A stretch of 64,000 nucleotides of DNA from Herpetosiphon sp042688385 (GCF_042688385.1 NZ_JBHUPY010000006.1:124001-188000), one strand, 5' to 3'; shown: positions 9,383 through 18,450, counted from the first letter of the stretch. Program-made: numbers and translations. Notes: generated by a model from the letters alone, not told the origin.

Positions 9383-10423
9383 ATGCAATTGCAACCAATG
9401 CCAACTGAAACGCTCAAGGCCTGCCCAAGCTGTGGCGCAACCCAAGCAGATTTGGTTTGGCAGCAACCAGAAACATTTATTGCTGAAGGCTTAAATTTAT
9501 ATAGCTGTCGCACATGCGAGCAAATTTATCTTAATCCACGCTTGACCCTTGAAAGCACCACCCTGCTCGAAAACCAAAGTGAGGTGTATGCCTACAGCGA
9601 TGCCGCAGAGCAGCAAGAAATAGCATTAAAAGCCAGCATTATTGCCCATATTGAACAACATGGCCAGCTAAAACCTGGGCGAGTGCTTGATCTTGGTTGT
9701 AATCGCGGCTTGTTGTTGGTAGCGGCGCAACAGCGCGGCTGGCAACCAGTTGGGATTGAACTCTCGCCGGTTGCCGCCGACATTGCGCGCCAACGCTATG
9801 GCTTGACCGTTTATAGCGACCCAACCAGCCTTGCCCAGCTTGAAGCCTTCGATCTGATTACCTGTTGGCATGTGCTTGAGCATCTGCACGAGCCAGTAGC
9901 GTTTGTGCAAGAACTCGCCGCCGCGCTCACGCCAGAGGGCGTTTTGGCAATTCAAGTGCCAGCTTATCAATTTCGCGATCAGTTTATCGAACAAGGGCAA
10001 GCTGGCAGCCTTTTGAGCGTGGTGCATACCTTATATTTTACTGCGTCAACGCTCACCAGCTTAGTGACCCAAGCGGGCTTGTGCGTATTTTATTGCGATG
10101 AATCACCAGAATATCGCATGTTGACGGTCTATGCCTGCCATCCACAGGCATTAATGGCTCGTTTAGGCCCGCCTGCGTGGTTGGTGTATGATTTGCAGCA
10201 AGCGACCATGCACAATGCCGAATTGACAACTCAGCTGCGTGAAACTCAGGCGCAGATACCACCATTAACGACTACGACCAACGAGCTTCAGCAGTATGTG
10301 GCGACGCTTGAAGCAACGCTCGCCAGCAAAAATGCCCATATCGCCCAGCTTGAAAAGCAGATCAACACGCTTGAATCGGGCCGAATCCTGCGTTTGCTCA
10401 AAGCATTGCGCCGTTTAAGCTAA
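9383..10423 (+). CDS. zinc-ribbon class I SAM methyltransferase with C-terminal coiled coil
   Basis: 346 residues. The N-terminus is a zinc ribbon with two CxxC pairs (CPSCG and CRTCE). A class I methyltransferase follows, with motif I VLDLGCNRG, the acidic residue in VGIELSP, and ITCWHVLEHL as motif IV. This arrangement is typical of methyltransferases found in polysaccharide and O-antigen clusters. After residue 275 the protein is helical (repeated Gln/Leu/Glu heptads) and ends in RILRLLKALRRLS, a basic amphipathic tail like those of its neighbours. It starts 20 bases after the GT-C gene behind AAGGGA. Inferred to methylate a nucleotide sugar or glycan end. Confidence 0.82.
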   Translation: MQLQPMPTETLKACPSCGATQADLVWQQPETFIAEGLNLYSCRTCEQIYLNPRLTLESTTLLENQSEVYAYSDAAEQQEIALKASIIAHIEQHGQLKPGRVLDLGCNRGLLLVAAQQRGWQPVGIELSPVAADIARQRYGLTVYSDPTSLAQLEAFDLITCWHVLEHLHEPVAFVQELAAALTPEGVLAIQVPAYQFRDQFIEQGQAGSLLSVVHTLYFTASTLTSLVTQAGLCVFYCDESPEYRMLTVYACHPQALMARLGPPAWLVYDLQQATMHNAELTTQLRETQAQIPPLTTTTNELQQYVATLEATLASKNAHIAQLEKQINTLESGRILRLLKALRRLS

Positions 10424-10448
10424 GCATGGTACAAAAGCAAGTTAATCC

Positions 10449-12406
10449 ATGAACTATCGATTAGGCTTGTTGCCGAAGCTTGCGCCGTTGGGCTGGATTA
10501 TTCTGGCTGGCTACTTGGCGCGCTTTTTGATTATGCCCTTGGCGAGCCAACACGATGCGCTGTATATGCCGTGGCATGCCCATTTTGTGACTCAGGGTCA
10601 TTTGAATGTGTATGAGCATTTATATACCACCTATGGGCCGCGGGTGATCGAAATGCCGGTTTGGGTTCCCTATCCCTATGGATTTTATGCCTATACCGGA
10701 TTTGCGGCAAAAATCTACGATCTCTTGGGGCTGATTGATCTTCAGGCATGGCCTTCAACTTGAGAAATTGCCAATCCGATGCGGGCGGTTTTTTTGTTTA
10801 AGCTGCTCTATTTACCGTTTGATCTATTGATTGGCTGGCTTTTGCAACGGGTTGCTGGGCGCTTGGCGTGGGCAATGTGGGCTTGGTCGCCAACGGCCTT
10901 ATTTATGTTGGCAATGGGTCAAAACGATGTGTACTCCAACGGCTGCGATGCTGTTAGGAACCTATTTGGTGAGCCGCGCATTGGCTGCGAACGATGTGAG
11001 CAAGGCGCGTCGCTATGGCTATTGGGCAATGCTCGTGCTTGGCTTGGGCGCTGGTTTCAAGCTGGTGCCACTGTTTTTGGTGCCACCATTAATTGTGCTA
11101 CTTACCCGCTCGTGGTGGCAACGGCTCAAATTATTTGGAGTTAGTATCGCGCCATTGTTGCTGTTAAGTTTACCTTTTCTGCGCACCCCAGCCTATGTCA
11201 AAGGCGTTTTGTCAATCCGAGGGCACACGCATTTTTGATCAGCTGAATTTCCTCAGCCAGCCTAGCTCGCTCTTTTTGCTGTGCTATAGCCTGTTCTTAA
11301 TCTTTTTGCTGTTGTATGAACGGCCTTGGGTTGCTGATAGCGCTTGGTGGGTGAGCATCGCAACCTTGGCGATTTTCTTTCTTTGGATTAAGATTCCGTT
11401 TTATTGGCTATATTGGCTCGCACCCTTTGGCATTATTGCGGTGCTACGCTTGAAGCGGGCCGCTTTGGGCTTGTGGCTGGGCGCTGAGTTAACTTTTGGC
11501 CTGACGCTGTTGCATAGCCATCGCGAGCTTAATCTCTTCTTTCGCTTTATTCCTGAATGGCAATTTATTAATCCAATTCATGCGCTGTCACTACGCTCGG
11601 AGTTGGCAAGCCAGCTTTTGGCTAAGTTGCGCTTGCTGAGCGAAAGCCTGCAATTGGCACTGTTTATTAGCCTAATCGTACTGGCAGTAATTAATATCTA
11701 TCATGGCTATCAACGGCCTATTAAACCAGTGCTACGGCTGAATCGACTTGGCCTAAGCCTAATGCCTGCTACAATGATTGTACTAAGTTTGCTGCCGTTT
11801 GTTTGGCTTGCGCGGAGCAATGCGATTCGGCCACGCGAATGTGGCGCGCTGGCCAATATGCTGGTTCTGGATGGCCAACAACCCTTTGTTCAAGGCACGA
11901 TCCAATCGGAGCAAAGCGAATTAACTGGCTTTGCCCTAAGTTTGGTCCAGCTGCCGCCGGTCAATGCCAAACTCCAAGGCTGTGTCGTGGTCGGAACACG
12001 CGAGCATTGTGCGCCGCTGGTCGTGCCGCGTGAAGCGCTTTGGGAAACTGCTGGCTATGGGGTGTTTCAGCCAGCGCTGGCAATTACGCCAAATCAACCA
12101 TTCAGCGTTACCCTTAAAACGCTTGAGCCAAGTGTGCCTGTGGCCATTCACTATCGCTGGAAGCGCCAACCGCTCGTATTGGCAACCAGTCAAGTCGAAG
12201 GTAGTTTGCCGATTGTGGCCATGGAACATGCCCAATTTGCCAACGGCTGGCAGCGCTTAGGCCGTTTATTGCGAGCCGATCTGCTGTTTTGTGCAATTTG
12301 GGTGCTGACCACCAGCCTTGGCTTGTTATTCGTTTCCAATTTGGTTACTCCAGTTAGCCAACGCTGGCGCTGGAATCGCGCAAAACTGGCACGAAAATCA
12401 AAATAA
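10449..12406 (+). pseudogene. broken second copy of the GT-C-type membrane protein
   Basis: Colinear with the intact gene at 7413-9362 along its whole length, but disabled three times. (1) The Trp codon of the motif SSTWALANP in the intact copy is TGA at 10761-10763 here (PST-stop-EIANP). (2) An extra base near 10934-10937 shifts the frame inside GQNDVY; removing it restores YPTAAMLLGT against YATASMVLGT. (3) A net loss of two bases near 11205-11223 breaks GVLFNPEGTRIF. The remaining 403 codons (from about 11195) are open and still encode the outer domain and last helix, which is why a protein-only view would show a false short gene there. Either a recent pseudogene or sequencing error; three lesions within 460 bases favour decay. 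Confidence 0.85.
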
Positions 12407-12411
12407 CATTG

Positions 12412-12420
12412 TGATATAAT
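12412..12420 (+). promoter_or_regulatory. extended -10 element upstream of mqnE
   Basis: TGATATAAT is a perfect TATAAT with TG one base upstream, 30 bases before the mqnE start and just after the pseudogene stop. No convincing -35 is seen 17 bases upstream, as often with extended -10 promoters. It suggests mqnE and mqnA are transcribed separately from the glycan genes. Confidence 0.5.
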
Positions 12421-12449
12421 GAACACAGTAACGCGGAAAGGAACTGTCT

Positions 12450-13553
12450 ATGGCTATTCTGTTGGCGAAGTCGCCACTCTCTGATATTGCCGAAAAAGTT
12501 GAAGCAGGCGAACGGCTCTCATTTGAAGATGGAGTTCGTTTGTATCAAACTAACGATATTTTAGCCTTGGGTAAATTGGCCGATACGGTGAATCGTCGCA
12601 AGAATGGCGATGTGGTGTATTTTGTGCAAAATCACCGCATTACGCCAACCAATGTTTGTGCGTTTCACTGTAATTTTTGTTCATTCCGCCGCAATGGCAA
12701 CGAGCCTGATGCGTTTGTGCGCACACCTGAGCAAATTATTGATCACGTTGGGCGTTTGTTTAGCGAACGAACCCGTGAATTTCATATTGTTGGCGGGTTA
12801 GTGCCCGATCTTGATGTTGAATATTATGCCGATATTATTCGTGAATTGAAGGATCATTATCCCAATGTTCACGTCAAAGCCTTTACGGCAGTTGAAATTG
12901 ATTATATGGCGCAAATTTCGAACATGGATTGGCGCACGACGCTTGAGATTTTGCGCAAAGCTGGCTTGGATGCCTTGCCTGGTGGCGGCGCTGAAATTTT
13001 CCATCCCGATGTGCGGCGTAAAATCTGCCCTGAAAAGGTTGATGGCGATGGCTGGCTGGAAATTCATGGGATTGCCCACGAATTAGGCATCAAAACCAAT
13101 GCCACGATGCTGTATGGCCATATTGAAACCCTCGAACAACGGGTTGATCACCTGTTGCGGCTGCGCGAGCAACAAGATAAAACTGGCGGCTTTGTAACCT
13201 ACATTCCGCTGGCATTCCACCCCGAAAATAACAACTTGGGGCGGGTCAAGAAGCTCGATTGGACAACTGGCTTCGAAGATTTGAAGAATTTGGCGATTGG
13301 CCGCTTGTTGCTCGACAACTTTGCCCACGTCAAAGCCTATTGGATCTCGCTTACACCACGTTTGGCCCAAGTGGCCTTGTCGTTTGGGGTTTCCGACGTA
13401 GACGGTACCGTGATCGAAGAAGAAATCTATCACGCTGCTGGCGCTAAAACCGAACAAGGAATCTCACGCGCCGAATTAGTCCATCTTGTGACGACTGCTG
13501 GCAAAACAGCGGTCGAACGTGATGCCTTATATAACCACATTGCTGTGAACTAA
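12450..13553 (+). CDS. mqnE: aminofutalosine synthase MqnE (radical SAM)
   Basis: 367 residues. A radical SAM enzyme of the futalosine menaquinone pathway that joins a radical from SAM to 3-[(1-carboxyvinyl)oxy]benzoate to give aminofutalosine. The cluster-binding motif is CAFHCNFC (Cys70, Cys74, Cys77; CX3CX2C). The segments LPGGGAEIFHPDVR and TNATMLYGHIE match MqnE better than its paralogue MqnC, which usually has other residues around GGGAEIL and MMFGH. The ribosome site GGAAAGGAA precedes the ATG. The next gene supplies the preceding enzyme of the pathway, which supports the call. Cytoplasmic. Confidence 0.92.
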   Translation: MAILLAKSPLSDIAEKVEAGERLSFEDGVRLYQTNDILALGKLADTVNRRKNGDVVYFVQNHRITPTNVCAFHCNFCSFRRNGNEPDAFVRTPEQIIDHVGRLFSERTREFHIVGGLVPDLDVEYYADIIRELKDHYPNVHVKAFTAVEIDYMAQISNMDWRTTLEILRKAGLDALPGGGAEIFHPDVRRKICPEKVDGDGWLEIHGIAHELGIKTNATMLYGHIETLEQRVDHLLRLREQQDKTGGFVTYIPLAFHPENNNLGRVKKLDWTTGFEDLKNLAIGRLLLDNFAHVKAYWISLTPRLAQVALSFGVSDVDGTVIEEEIYHAAGAKTEQGISRAELVHLVTTAGKTAVERDALYNHIAVN

Positions 13554-13592
13554 TTGCAGGGTTTTGGGCTGTTGCTTGAAACGTTGCGTATC

Positions 13593-13622
13593 GCGTGAGT
13601 CGCCTAGCGTACTCACGCTTTT
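13593..13622 (+). terminator. terminator-like hairpin between mqnE and mqnA
   Basis: An 8-bp perfect stem GCGTGAGT / ACTCACGC (13593-13600 and 13611-13618) with a 10-base loop is followed by TTTT. It ends 8 bases before the inferred mqnA start, so it could act as a partial terminator, an attenuator, or a cover over the mqnA start region. Confidence 0.45.
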
Positions 13623-13629
13623 AAATTAT

Positions 13630-14445
13630 ATGCTTGGTGTAATCGATTATCTCAATACCCAACCGATGGATTATGGCATTACTGAGCGCTTGCCGCATGT
13701 GCCTGTCCAACGCGGCGTGCCAACGGCGATCAACGCGGCAGTTTTGCGCGGCGAGGTTGCTGTTGCGCCAATGTCGGTCTATGAATGGGCCTTGAATGCA
13801 GATAAATTGTTAGTTGTGCGCGATTTTTCAATCGCCACGATTGGCGCGGTCAATAGTGTGAATCTGTTTTCGTGGGCTGCTGATCCGCGCCAGCTTGATG
13901 GCCAGCCGATTGCCTTGACCACCGATTCGGCAACGAGCATTAATTTGCTCAAGGTGCTGTGCGAGCGTCACTATCGGATTCAGCCTGAATGGCGTTCGAT
14001 GGCTCCAAATCTTGATGCAATGTTGGCTGAATGCCAAGGTTCATTGATGATTGGTGATAAGGCCTTGGTTGAAGCAACAGCGCGTCGTCATTTGGGCGAA
14101 CGTGGGTTGCCCTACTTCTTTGATCTTGGCGATGAATGGCTGAAACTGAGCGGCTTGCCGTTTGTATTTGCGGTTTGGGTTGTGCGGCGCGATCAAGCCG
14201 AGGCTGTGCGTGATGCTGGGATTGTGCCAGCGTTGCGAGCTGCCAAGGCCGAAAATTTAACCCGCATCGATGAACTGGCCCAGTTTTATGCGCCACGAAT
14301 TAATATCTCGCCTGGGGTTTGTGCTAAATATTTGCGCGATTTGCGCTACCACTTAACGTCGGTTGATTTGGAAGGCTTGCACACCTTTTTGCGCTATGCA
14401 GTGCCCAGTTTTCAACCAAGCCAATTGGAGTGGTTTAGCGAATAA
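13630..14445 (+). CDS. mqnA: chorismate dehydratase MqnA
   Basis: 271 residues. MqnA removes water from chorismate to give 3-[(1-carboxyvinyl)oxy]benzoate, the substrate of MqnE encoded just upstream. The protein has the periplasmic-binding-protein-like fold typical of MqnA, with the characteristic start GVIDYLNTQP, the segment VPVQRGVPTAINAAVLRGEV and APMSVYEWA. I chose the ATG at 13630 because known family members start at this point; the possible TTG at 13564 would add 22 residues unlike the family and read through the hairpin. The ribosome site is poor (AT-rich, no clear AGGAG), which may mean coupling or weak translation. Confidence 0.9.
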   Translation: MLGVIDYLNTQPMDYGITERLPHVPVQRGVPTAINAAVLRGEVAVAPMSVYEWALNADKLLVVRDFSIATIGAVNSVNLFSWAADPRQLDGQPIALTTDSATSINLLKVLCERHYRIQPEWRSMAPNLDAMLAECQGSLMIGDKALVEATARRHLGERGLPYFFDLGDEWLKLSGLPFVFAVWVVRRDQAEAVRDAGIVPALRAAKAENLTRIDELAQFYAPRINISPGVCAKYLRDLRYHLTSVDLEGLHTFLRYAVPSFQPSQLEWFSE

Positions 14446-14927
14446 GTGGGTAAAGATCCCCTCACCCCAACCCCTCTCCCGTGGCGCGGGCGAGGGGCTT
14501 TTACTATGTGGTTTTACCGCACGTCGTTGATAAACAATAGTTGGCTCCCCCTCGCCCGCATCTAGTGGGAGAGGGTGTTGGGGGTGAGGGAACGCTCCTT
14601 ACCCCCACATATTCATGTTTTGGAATGTTGCTGTGCTTCTATAACTCGAGCCTTCGCGCTTTTTGCGTTCTTCGCGGTTTATCACGAGGGTTCAGGGGTT
14701 GCTTACAAGGGTCGGTTTTAAGATCCCCTCACCCCAACCCCTCTCCCGTGGCGCGGGCGAGGGCAACCAACCGGTCCGTGCTCCCCTCGCCCGCGTTCAG
14801 TGGGAGAGGGGCTGGGGGTGAGGGAATGAACCATGGTTACCAACCTAATGAACCATTGCACCTATAGCCAAAAGCCACCAGCCTATAGCCTTATCCATAT
14901 GTTCTATGCTCTATGTTCTATGCTCTT
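14446..14927. repeat. intergenic block of dispersed repeats (two inverted-arm elements plus low-complexity modules)
   Basis: 482 bases without a credible gene. It holds two elements whose arms start CCCTCACCCC and end GGGTGAGGG (14458-14590 and 14726-14824), each with an inner GCGGGCGAGGGG / CCCCTCGCCCGC pair, so each can fold as one long hairpin. Between them lies a CTTCGCGC...TTCGCGG stretch (about 14650-14682), and before the next gene a TATGTTC/TATGCTC tandem run (14898-14926). The same modules recur at 32.9, 45.9, 47.9 and 50.4 kb. The 108-codon open frame over this block is a product of the repeats. Confidence 0.8.
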
Positions 14928-17900
14928 TTATTCAGCTTTGCGCACGCTGTAGATTGTTTGCAGTTCGCGTTTGCCTTTGAGTTGGACTGGCTCTAGTTGA
15001 TCCAGTTGGGCTTGATGCTGCTGTAAACGTTGCGCCAACGGCTGCGTGATGATAATTTGGCCAGCCTCGGCAATCGCCACCAAACGACTGGCCGTATTGA
15101 CCACATCGCCAATCACGGTGTAATCCATGCGTTGGGCCGAGCCAATATTGCCAACGACCGCTCGCCCCCAGCTCATGCCAATGCCCAAGCCAATCGGATA
15201 GCCAAAGCTTGCTTGCCATTCAGTTTGCAAGCTGGCAAAGGTTTGCTGCATATCGATTGCGGCGTTGATTGCGCGCTCTGGATCATTGGGCAATGCTCGC
15301 ACCGAGCCAAATACTGCCATCAAGCCATCGCCTAGAAACTTATCGATAATTGCATCATAGCGATACAGCACCGCTGTCATTTCATCGAAAAAGCGATTGA
15401 GAATTTGCTTAACCACCACTTGCGGGGCGAGATTTTCGCTGAGCGCCGTAAAGCCGCGTAAATCGGCAAATAACACTACGATGTCGCGCTCGCTTGGCTC
15501 ACCAAAACCACCTTCGCTCAACAATTGTTCGACCAGCGGCGGAGCCATGTAGCGTTGTAAATCGGCGCGCAAGCGTTCGAGGCGTTGAGCTTGGAGTTGC
15601 TGATTTTCCAAGGCTTGGGCAAATAAGGTGGCGAGAGTTTGCAGCAAATTGTTTTCATTCGAGCGCCAGATATAATGATCATCAGCAGGCTTAATCAACA
15701 ACAGGCCTTGTAAGCGTTCGGCACTATACAACTGGGCAATCACGACCATGTTGATTTCTGCTTGACGTAATGCGTGACCCAATGCCGAATCGTGCTGCTG
15801 TTTAAACAACTGGACGCGACTTTCGTCGAGGCTGGCCAAGAATTCAGGCAAGACTGGCAGTTGGTCAAGCCATGGCAGCGGGTAGGCAATGCTCTTGGTA
15901 ATCTGGCGCTGATCATGATCGATCAACACCAACATACTTTGGGGAGCCTGAAAAATCGCCGCAACCTGCTGCATAATCTCATGAAATGGCGGTTCGCTGC
16001 TGGCACTGGTCAATTGCAGGGCAATTTCATTAACTTGGTTAAGTTGTTGAATATATTCTTGTTCGCGCAAAAAGAGCTTGGCATTATCCAAGCCGACGGT
16101 CAGTTGCACCGCAACCGCGCCTAAAATCGATTGGGTTAGGCCATCCAAGGCACTGAGATCGCTATGCCCAACCACTAAGAGGCCTTGAATGCCCTCGTGG
16201 GTATGCAATGGCACAATTAACTCGGCCACAATTTGCGGATCGGCCCATTGATAATCCAAGCAAAACTGCGTGACATCGCTGCTAAGCCAGCTTTGATAGT
16301 GTTCTAAGGCTTCTAAAATATAGGGTTCGATGTTTAAATATTGGTTGTATGGATTATGGGCAAAATTATGTGTGCCAGCCCGTAGCATAAATTGGTTTTG
16401 CTGCTTGAGCAAAATTGCGACACTATTGAAGCCAAAACTGTGGCGCACTAACGAAGTTACCAAGCGCAGCAATTGATCAGGGGTCATCAATTCGGCAAAA
16501 TTGCGGCCTAGCTCGACCAATAATTGCAATTGGTTGGCGCGCGTATGCTCGCGCGCGAACAGTCGATTGTTATTGACGGCGGTTGTGCCATGGTTGGCAA
16601 AGACTTCGAGCGCTTGAATCGTGGCCAAATCGGGCGTGATCAAATTATTCGGCAGATCGACGATCATCAAGCCAAGCAATTGTTGCGGGCTGCCCAAGGG
16701 CACAAATAAATAATCTGCTTGGCGAATGCCAGTTGCGCCAAATGGCAGATGGTTGGTTTCTTCGTCGTCGAGCGTATAGCCCGATGGCACAAAATAGGAG
16801 CGACTCATCCGAAAGCGCTCACGCAGTAGTGGTATGATGCTTTGCTGAATCTTTTCATTGGTCCAAAGTTGCTGAATTTGCTCGCGCTGAACCCCAGCTA
16901 CGCCTTGGGCCGACTCAACATCATCAATCTCAAAAACGTGAATAATAACTTGGCGAAAGCCCAACGAGCGATGAATTGCCTGGGCTAGCTCGTTTAACAC
17001 CTCGTGCAGTGGCAAATTGAGGCTTAAGCGTTCGCCGACATTCAACAATTCTTCGAGCATTTGCGAGCGGCGTTCGAGCAGGCCTTTTTGTTGAACGGTG
17101 GTTTGAAACAGTTGGGCATGGGTAAAGGCGGTGACGCTTTGATTGCCAATATTTTGGGCTAATTCGAGCTGATCTTGGGTAAAATAATTAATTCGGGTAT
17201 GCGCCGCCGTAATGACCCCAATCACAATCCCTTGGTGAATCAAGGGCACTGAAAGAATCGAGCGCGTGGTATCAATTCGACGATCCATCGAGATCCAGCG
17301 TGGGTCGCGGGCTGTATCGCTGATGATTAATGGCTTCATGGCCCGCATCACCCAGCCTGCTACGCCATCGCGAATCACCCGTTGAATGCTTGCGGTATTG
17401 AGGGTTTCTTTGACTGATGAGGCATAAAATGGCGTGTTATGGTCGTTGACTAAAATGATTGAGGTGCGGATTGCGCCCAAGGCATTGGCTAATTGCAGCA
17501 CCAAATCGCGTAAAATACTGTTAATATCGAGCGAGCTGTTGAGGGTTTGGCTAATCGCATACAAAATATGCATTTGGCGGGTGGATTCTTCGAGGCCGCG
17601 GCGATTTTTTTGCAGCCGCATCATCACTCGTAAGCGTGCCAATAGCTCGGATAACTCGATTGGCTTGACCAAAATATCGTCGGCTCCTGCATCGAGTGCC
17701 GCAACTTTGGTGCGCAAATCGCCAAGCGCGGTAATTTGAATAATTGGAATAAATGGGATGGCGGGATTACTGCGCAGATGGCGGGTCAGATCAACGCCAT
17801 TCATACCAGGCAAGGAAATATCCAACAAAATAATATCTGGTGTAATGACGCGCACAAATTGCAACGCTTCTTCGCTACTATTGGTCAATGAAACCCGATA

Positions 17901-17990
17901 GCCAGCATCGCGCAGCAGCAATTGAAACATGCGGCTAATACTGAGGTCGTCTTCGACGATTAACACATGGCCATTGCTTGCATCAGGCAT
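14928..17990 (-). CDS. response regulator / multi-GAF / class III adenylate cyclase hybrid
   Basis: 1020 residues. An N-terminal receiver domain is intact (acidic residues in VEDD, phospho-acceptor Asp57, Lys109). Four GAF-like segments fill about 130-820 (for example IDTTRSILSVPLIHQGIVIG). The C-terminus is a class III nucleotide cyclase (about 835-1010) with metal Asp in FADLRGFT, Lys and Asp in DKFLGDG, and the transition-state Asn and Arg in VNTASRL. Thr in YTVIG holds the base-selecting position, as in the class IIIb (CyaB1/sAC-like) adenylate cyclases. It would make cAMP in response to a sensor kinase and to small ligands bound by the GAFs. No transmembrane segment. GGAGAACC lies before the ATG. 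No partner kinase lies next to it. Confidence 0.9.
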   Translation of the reverse strand: MPDASNGHVLIVEDDLSISRMFQLLLRDAGYRVSLTNSSEEALQFVRVITPDIILLDISLPGMNGVDLTRHLRSNPAIPFIPIIQITALGDLRTKVAALDAGADDILVKPIELSELLARLRVMMRLQKNRRGLEESTRQMHILYAISQTLNSSLDINSILRDLVLQLANALGAIRTSIILVNDHNTPFYASSVKETLNTASIQRVIRDGVAGWVMRAMKPLIISDTARDPRWISMDRRIDTTRSILSVPLIHQGIVIGVITAAHTRINYFTQDQLELAQNIGNQSVTAFTHAQLFQTTVQQKGLLERRSQMLEELLNVGERLSLNLPLHEVLNELAQAIHRSLGFRQVIIHVFEIDDVESAQGVAGVQREQIQQLWTNEKIQQSIIPLLRERFRMSRSYFVPSGYTLDDEETNHLPFGATGIRQADYLFVPLGSPQQLLGLMIVDLPNNLITPDLATIQALEVFANHGTTAVNNNRLFAREHTRANQLQLLVELGRNFAELMTPDQLLRLVTSLVRHSFGFNSVAILLKQQNQFMLRAGTHNFAHNPYNQYLNIEPYILEALEHYQSWLSSDVTQFCLDYQWADPQIVAELIVPLHTHEGIQGLLVVGHSDLSALDGLTQSILGAVAVQLTVGLDNAKLFLREQEYIQQLNQVNEIALQLTSASSEPPFHEIMQQVAAIFQAPQSMLVLIDHDQRQITKSIAYPLPWLDQLPVLPEFLASLDESRVQLFKQQHDSALGHALRQAEINMVVIAQLYSAERLQGLLLIKPADDHYIWRSNENNLLQTLATLFAQALENQQLQAQRLERLRADLQRYMAPPLVEQLLSEGGFGEPSERDIVVLFADLRGFTALSENLAPQVVVKQILNRFFDEMTAVLYRYDAIIDKFLGDGLMAVFGSVRALPNDPERAINAAIDMQQTFASLQTEWQASFGYPIGLGIGMSWGRAVVGNIGSAQRMDYTVIGDVVNTASRLVAIAEAGQIIITQPLAQRLQQHQAQLDQLEPVQLKGKRELQTIYSVRKAE

Positions 17991-18041
17991 GAAGGTTCTC
18001 CACTTGGGTCGCTGCCCTCATTGTACGAGGTGTTCTGGCGT

Positions 18042-18069
18042 TTGACAATGGTATAAAGCCAAGTACGAT
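18042..18069 (+). promoter_or_regulatory. putative promoter for the glutaredoxin-like gene
   Basis: TTGACA (18042-18047), a 16-base spacer and TACGAT (18064-18069, four of six consensus bases), about 50 bases before the GTG start at 18121. It is a reasonable but unproven sigma-70-type site in the gap between two divergent genes. Confidence 0.35.
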
Positions 18070-18120
18070 CATAGAGCACCATTATTAATCTCTATCCGGC
18101 GGTGCATATGGAGGTTTCTT

Positions 18121-18450
18121 GTGAGTAAACATGTTGTCGTCTATGGTCGAACGAGTTTTTGCCCTGATCTTGCTCGTTCGCAACGTTTTTTAGAAGCCAA
18201 GCAGGTTGCCTACACCCAAATTAATATCGATCAAGATGACGCTGCTGGTGCGTTGGTCGAGGGCTGGGTTGGCTATCGCAGCGTGCCCACGATTGTGGTT
18301 GCCGAAGCTGGCAGCAATTTGCCCTTCGAAGCGCCAGCACCGTTGCCAGCAGGCCGCGAAGCGCGCTCATTTGATCGTGGTACCGTTATCACCGAACCAA
18401 GCGACGAAGCCTTGAGTGCTTTCTTGAAGCGCAACGGTTTGTTGGATTAA
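18121..18450 (+). CDS. glutaredoxin-like monothiol protein
   Basis: 109 residues in a thioredoxin-like fold of glutaredoxin type: start VVVYGRTSFCPD, then a helix, AYTQINIDQDD, and the cis-proline and glycine region VGYRSVPTIVV. The active site is CPDL, with only the first cysteine; the protein has no other cysteine. It therefore cannot form the usual intramolecular disulfide, and a glutathione-dependent, monothiol or non-redox role is more likely. It uses a GTG start at 18121 behind a good GGAGG. The C-terminal 40 residues (an Ala/Pro-rich loop and ARSFDRGTVIT) go beyond the usual fold. Confidence 0.72.
   Translation: MSKHVVVYGRTSFCPDLARSQRFLEAKQVAYTQINIDQDDAAGALVEGWVGYRSVPTIVVAEAGSNLPFEAPAPLPAGREARSFDRGTVITEPSDEALSAFLKRNGLLD

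Noticed and set aside
11195..12406. Independent 403-residue membrane protein
   Set aside because: It is the colinear 3' part of the broken GT-C copy; the apparent start (ATGTCAAAGGCG) has no ribosome site.
14541..14867. 108-codon open frame over the repeat block, and similar frames at 32811-33014, 45787-46197 and 50304-50678
   Set aside because: They are translations of the GC-rich dispersed repeats and low-complexity runs, not conserved proteins.
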